A DNA stretch of 6,067 bases, from assembly GCA_964645285.1 (NCBI GenBank), contig CAZYDR010000159.1, positions 1 to 6,067 on the forward strand, written 5' to 3'. This document shows positions 4,228 to 6,067 of the stretch, piece after piece. Below the pieces are notes generated by a model. That model was not told the DNA's origin. It made no database searches and saw only the letters and a list, made by a program, of their open reading frames with translations. This stretch comes from JAYZAP01 sp964645285 (GTDB lineage: Bacteria > Pseudomonadota > Alphaproteobacteria > JAAXGF01). Numbering within the stretch: the first letter of the stretch is position 1; every line of letters begins with the position of its first letter. The position numbers and the translations under genes were made by a program.

Positions 4228-6067
4228 ATGTGCGGTATCGCCGGGGTTTGGTCGCCGGAGCCTATGGGTGAGGGCGACGCTACCACCAGTCGCCTCCACG
4301 CCATGATCGCCACCCTGCATCATCGCGGGCCCGACGGCGATCGGGTGTGGTGCGATGGGCGGGTCGGCTTGGCTCACGCCCGCCTCGCGGTCATCGACCT
4401 CAGCCAGGCCGCGTCACAGCCCATAAGCGATGCCGACGGCGTGATCCACGTGGTCAACAATGGCGAAATATATAATTTCCAGGCCCTGCGCGAGGAACTG
4501 ATCGGCCTTGGCCACACCTTCGCCAGCCAGGGCGATACCGAGGTTATCGTTAACGGCTACAAACAATGGGGCGACGAGGTGATCGGGCGGTTGCGCGGCA
4601 TGTTCGCCTTCGCCCTGTGGGATAGCCGCCAGAGCCGCCTGGTGCTGGCGCGGGATCGCATGGGGCAAAAGCCCATGCGCTATGCCTGGCATGACGGCAA
4701 GCTGCTGTTCGGCTCGGAGATCAAGGCGCTGCTGGCCTGGCCCGGCATGTGCCGCGAGGCCAACCTGGAGGCTATCCACCACTATTTGGCATTTCGCGCG
4801 GTGCCGGCGCCGTTCACGGCATTCAAGGGCATTCATCACCTTGAGCCGGCCCATTACATGGTTGTCGAGTCGGACGGCAGCAGCCGTACTGCGCGCTATT
4901 GGTCCATGCCCGAGCCCGGCACCGCGAGCCCCCGGCCCATGGCCGAACTGGCCGAGGAAATCACCAGCCGCTTCGACGAGGCCGTGCGCCTGCGCCTGGT
5001 CGCCGACGTGCCCCTCGGCGCTTTCCTTTCGGGGGGTGTCGATTCGGCATTGGTTGTGGCGGCCATGGCCCGGGCGACGGACAAACCGGTCAAGACCTTC
5101 ACCATCGGCTTCAAGGATCGCGGCTTCGATGAGCGCGCCCCGGCGCGGGCTCTGGCCGAACGTTACGGCACCGACCATCAGGAGTTCGTGGTCGAGCCTG
5201 ACGCCGTGGATATCCTGCCAAAACTGGTATGGCATTACGGCGAACCCTTCGCCGACGCCTCCGCCGTACCGACCTGGTATGTCTCGGAGATGACCCGCCG
5301 CCACGTCACCGTAGCCCTCAACGGCGATGGCGGCGATGAAGGGTTTCTCGGCTATCCGCGCTATTCAGGCTGTCGCCTGGGGACCATGACCGACGTGCTG
5401 CCCGGGCCGGCGCGGTCCCTCATGGGAGCGTTGGGGCGGGTTTTGCCGGTGGAAACCAGCGGCTCTCGAACGTTACGCTACGCCCGGCGCTTTCTCGTCG
5501 ACGCCGCCATGCCCGCCGGCCAGCGTTATTGCAGCTGGGTGACCCTGTTCGACCAGGCAGGCAAGCAGGGACTTTACGGCGACGCCATGCACGATTGCCT
5601 CGATACCTCGTCGGAGGCGCTGCTGACGGCTTGGCTCGGCGATGGCGCGGTGGATGCCGGCCGGGCGGCCTATGGCGATATTCACACCAACCTGCCCGAC
5701 GATCTGCTGGTCAAGGTCGATGTGGCGTCCATGGCCCATGGCCTGGAGGCCCGCTCACCGTTCCTCGACCACGAACTGATGGCCTTCGCCGCGACCATCC
5801 CGGCGACCCAGCGCATGTCGGGCCTGGGCACCAAGGCATTGCTCAAGTCAGTCATGGCGGAGCGGTTGCCGCGCGAGACCCTGCGCCAACCCAAACGCGG
5901 CTTCGGCGTACCCATCGAGCACTGGATTCGCCATGAGCTTAAGGACCTGGCCTACGACACCCTGCTGTCGGTTAGGGCCGGCGCCCGCGGCCTGTTCCGC
6001 CCCGACGCGGTCCAGCAACTGCTCGACGAACACGTCGCCGGCCGCCGCCTGCACCACGACCGCATCT
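4228..6067 (+). CDS. asnB: Glutamine-hydrolysing asparagine synthetase / AsnB-type amidotransferase (3' end cut by window edge)
   Basis: An ATP-dependent enzyme that takes ammonia from glutamine and transfers it to an activated carboxylate, classically aspartate to asparagine via an acyl-AMP. The 613 codons in the window cover both domains; about 20-40 residues are probably missing. The class II glutaminase domain starts MCGIAG, where Cys2 becomes the N-terminal nucleophile and so fixes the start. It continues with HHRGPDG (31-37), HARLAVIDLS (50-59) and NNGEIYN (77-83). The synthetase domain has the PP-loop SGGVDS (268-273), FTIGF, EPFADASAVPT, and NGDGGDEGFLGYPRY from residue 365, where the usual DE(V/L)F reads DEGF. 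LEARSPFLDH and KRGFGVPIEHWI follow. The frame is intact. It lies 3 bases after the repeat element and is divergent from the glycosyltransferase. AsnB paralogues in polysaccharide loci often amidate sugars or act with exosortase-type systems, so asparagine synthesis is not assured. Confidence 0.95.
   Translation, partial: MCGIAGVWSPEPMGEGDATTSRLHAMIATLHHRGPDGDRVWCDGRVGLAHARLAVIDLSQAASQPISDADGVIHVVNNGEIYNFQALREELIGLGHTFASQGDTEVIVNGYKQWGDEVIGRLRGMFAFALWDSRQSRLVLARDRMGQKPMRYAWHDGKLLFGSEIKALLAWPGMCREANLEAIHHYLAFRAVPAPFTAFKGIHHLEPAHYMVVESDGSSRTARYWSMPEPGTASPRPMAELAEEITSRFDEAVRLRLVADVPLGAFLSGGVDSALVVAAMARATDKPVKTFTIGFKDRGFDERAPARALAERYGTDHQEFVVEPDAVDILPKLVWHYGEPFADASAVPTWYVSEMTRRHVTVALNGDGGDEGFLGYPRYSGCRLGTMTDVLPGPARSLMGALGRVLPVETSGSRTLRYARRFLVDAAMPAGQRYCSWVTLFDQAGKQGLYGDAMHDCLDTSSEALLTAWLGDGAVDAGRAAYGDIHTNLPDDLLVKVDVASMAHGLEARSPFLDHELMAFAATIPATQRMSGLGTKALLKSVMAERLPRETLRQPKRGFGVPIEHWIRHELKDLAYDTLLSVRAGARGLFRPDAVQQLLDEHVAGRRLHHDRI

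Noticed and set aside
4414..5304. Minus-strand open frame of 296 codons opposite asnB
   Set aside because: Long antisense frames are common in GC-rich coding DNA. The plus strand carries the full set of AsnB motifs, and the antisense product is a His/Gly/Ala-rich sequence without a fold signature.

Overview
This GC-rich window, with strong third-position G/C bias in its genes, looks like a chromosomal segment of an alphaproteobacterium, probably Rhodospirillales-like. That placement is inferred from an Rrf2-type regulator directly followed by sufB, from protein-level resemblance, and from the style of the intergenic repeat. It was not tested by any search.

Layout: bases 1-1751 (minus strand) hold the head of a suf operon: an Rrf2-family Fe-S-responsive regulator (1287-1751), then, two bases later, sufB (1-1284), which runs off the left edge. 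A 155-bp divergent intergenic region (1752-1906) separates this operon from a plus-strand short-chain dehydrogenase/reductase gene (1907-2665). It contains a 15-bp palindrome, three ATTGGT repeats, a small AT-rich hairpin and candidate promoters for both directions. The SDR gene converges on, and overlaps by 13 bp, a minus-strand GT4-family glycosyltransferase gene (2653-3831). A 396-bp non-coding region follows. Its right two thirds is a compact 267-bp MITE-like element (3958-4224) with 34-bp terminal inverted repeats and two large internal hairpins. Three bases after the element starts a plus-strand class-B asparagine synthetase gene (asnB-like, 4228 to the right edge, incomplete).

How the genes fit together: the Rrf2 regulator probably senses Fe-S status through three cysteines and controls its own operon, whose SufB builds Fe-S clusters with SufC and SufD (expected just outside the window). 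The glycosyltransferase and the asnB-type amidotransferase are divergently arranged around the repeat element; this pairing is common in surface or exopolysaccharide loci, so asnB here may act in polysaccharide modification rather than asparagine supply. The SDR has all catalytic residues, but its substrate cannot be read from the sequence.

The best candidate for something undescribed is the 267-bp element. Almost all of it is self-complementary, as a three-way-junction fold, and it appears to supply the 5' leader, and perhaps the ribosome-binding site, of asnB. No CRISPR array, tRNA, rRNA or transposase gene was seen.
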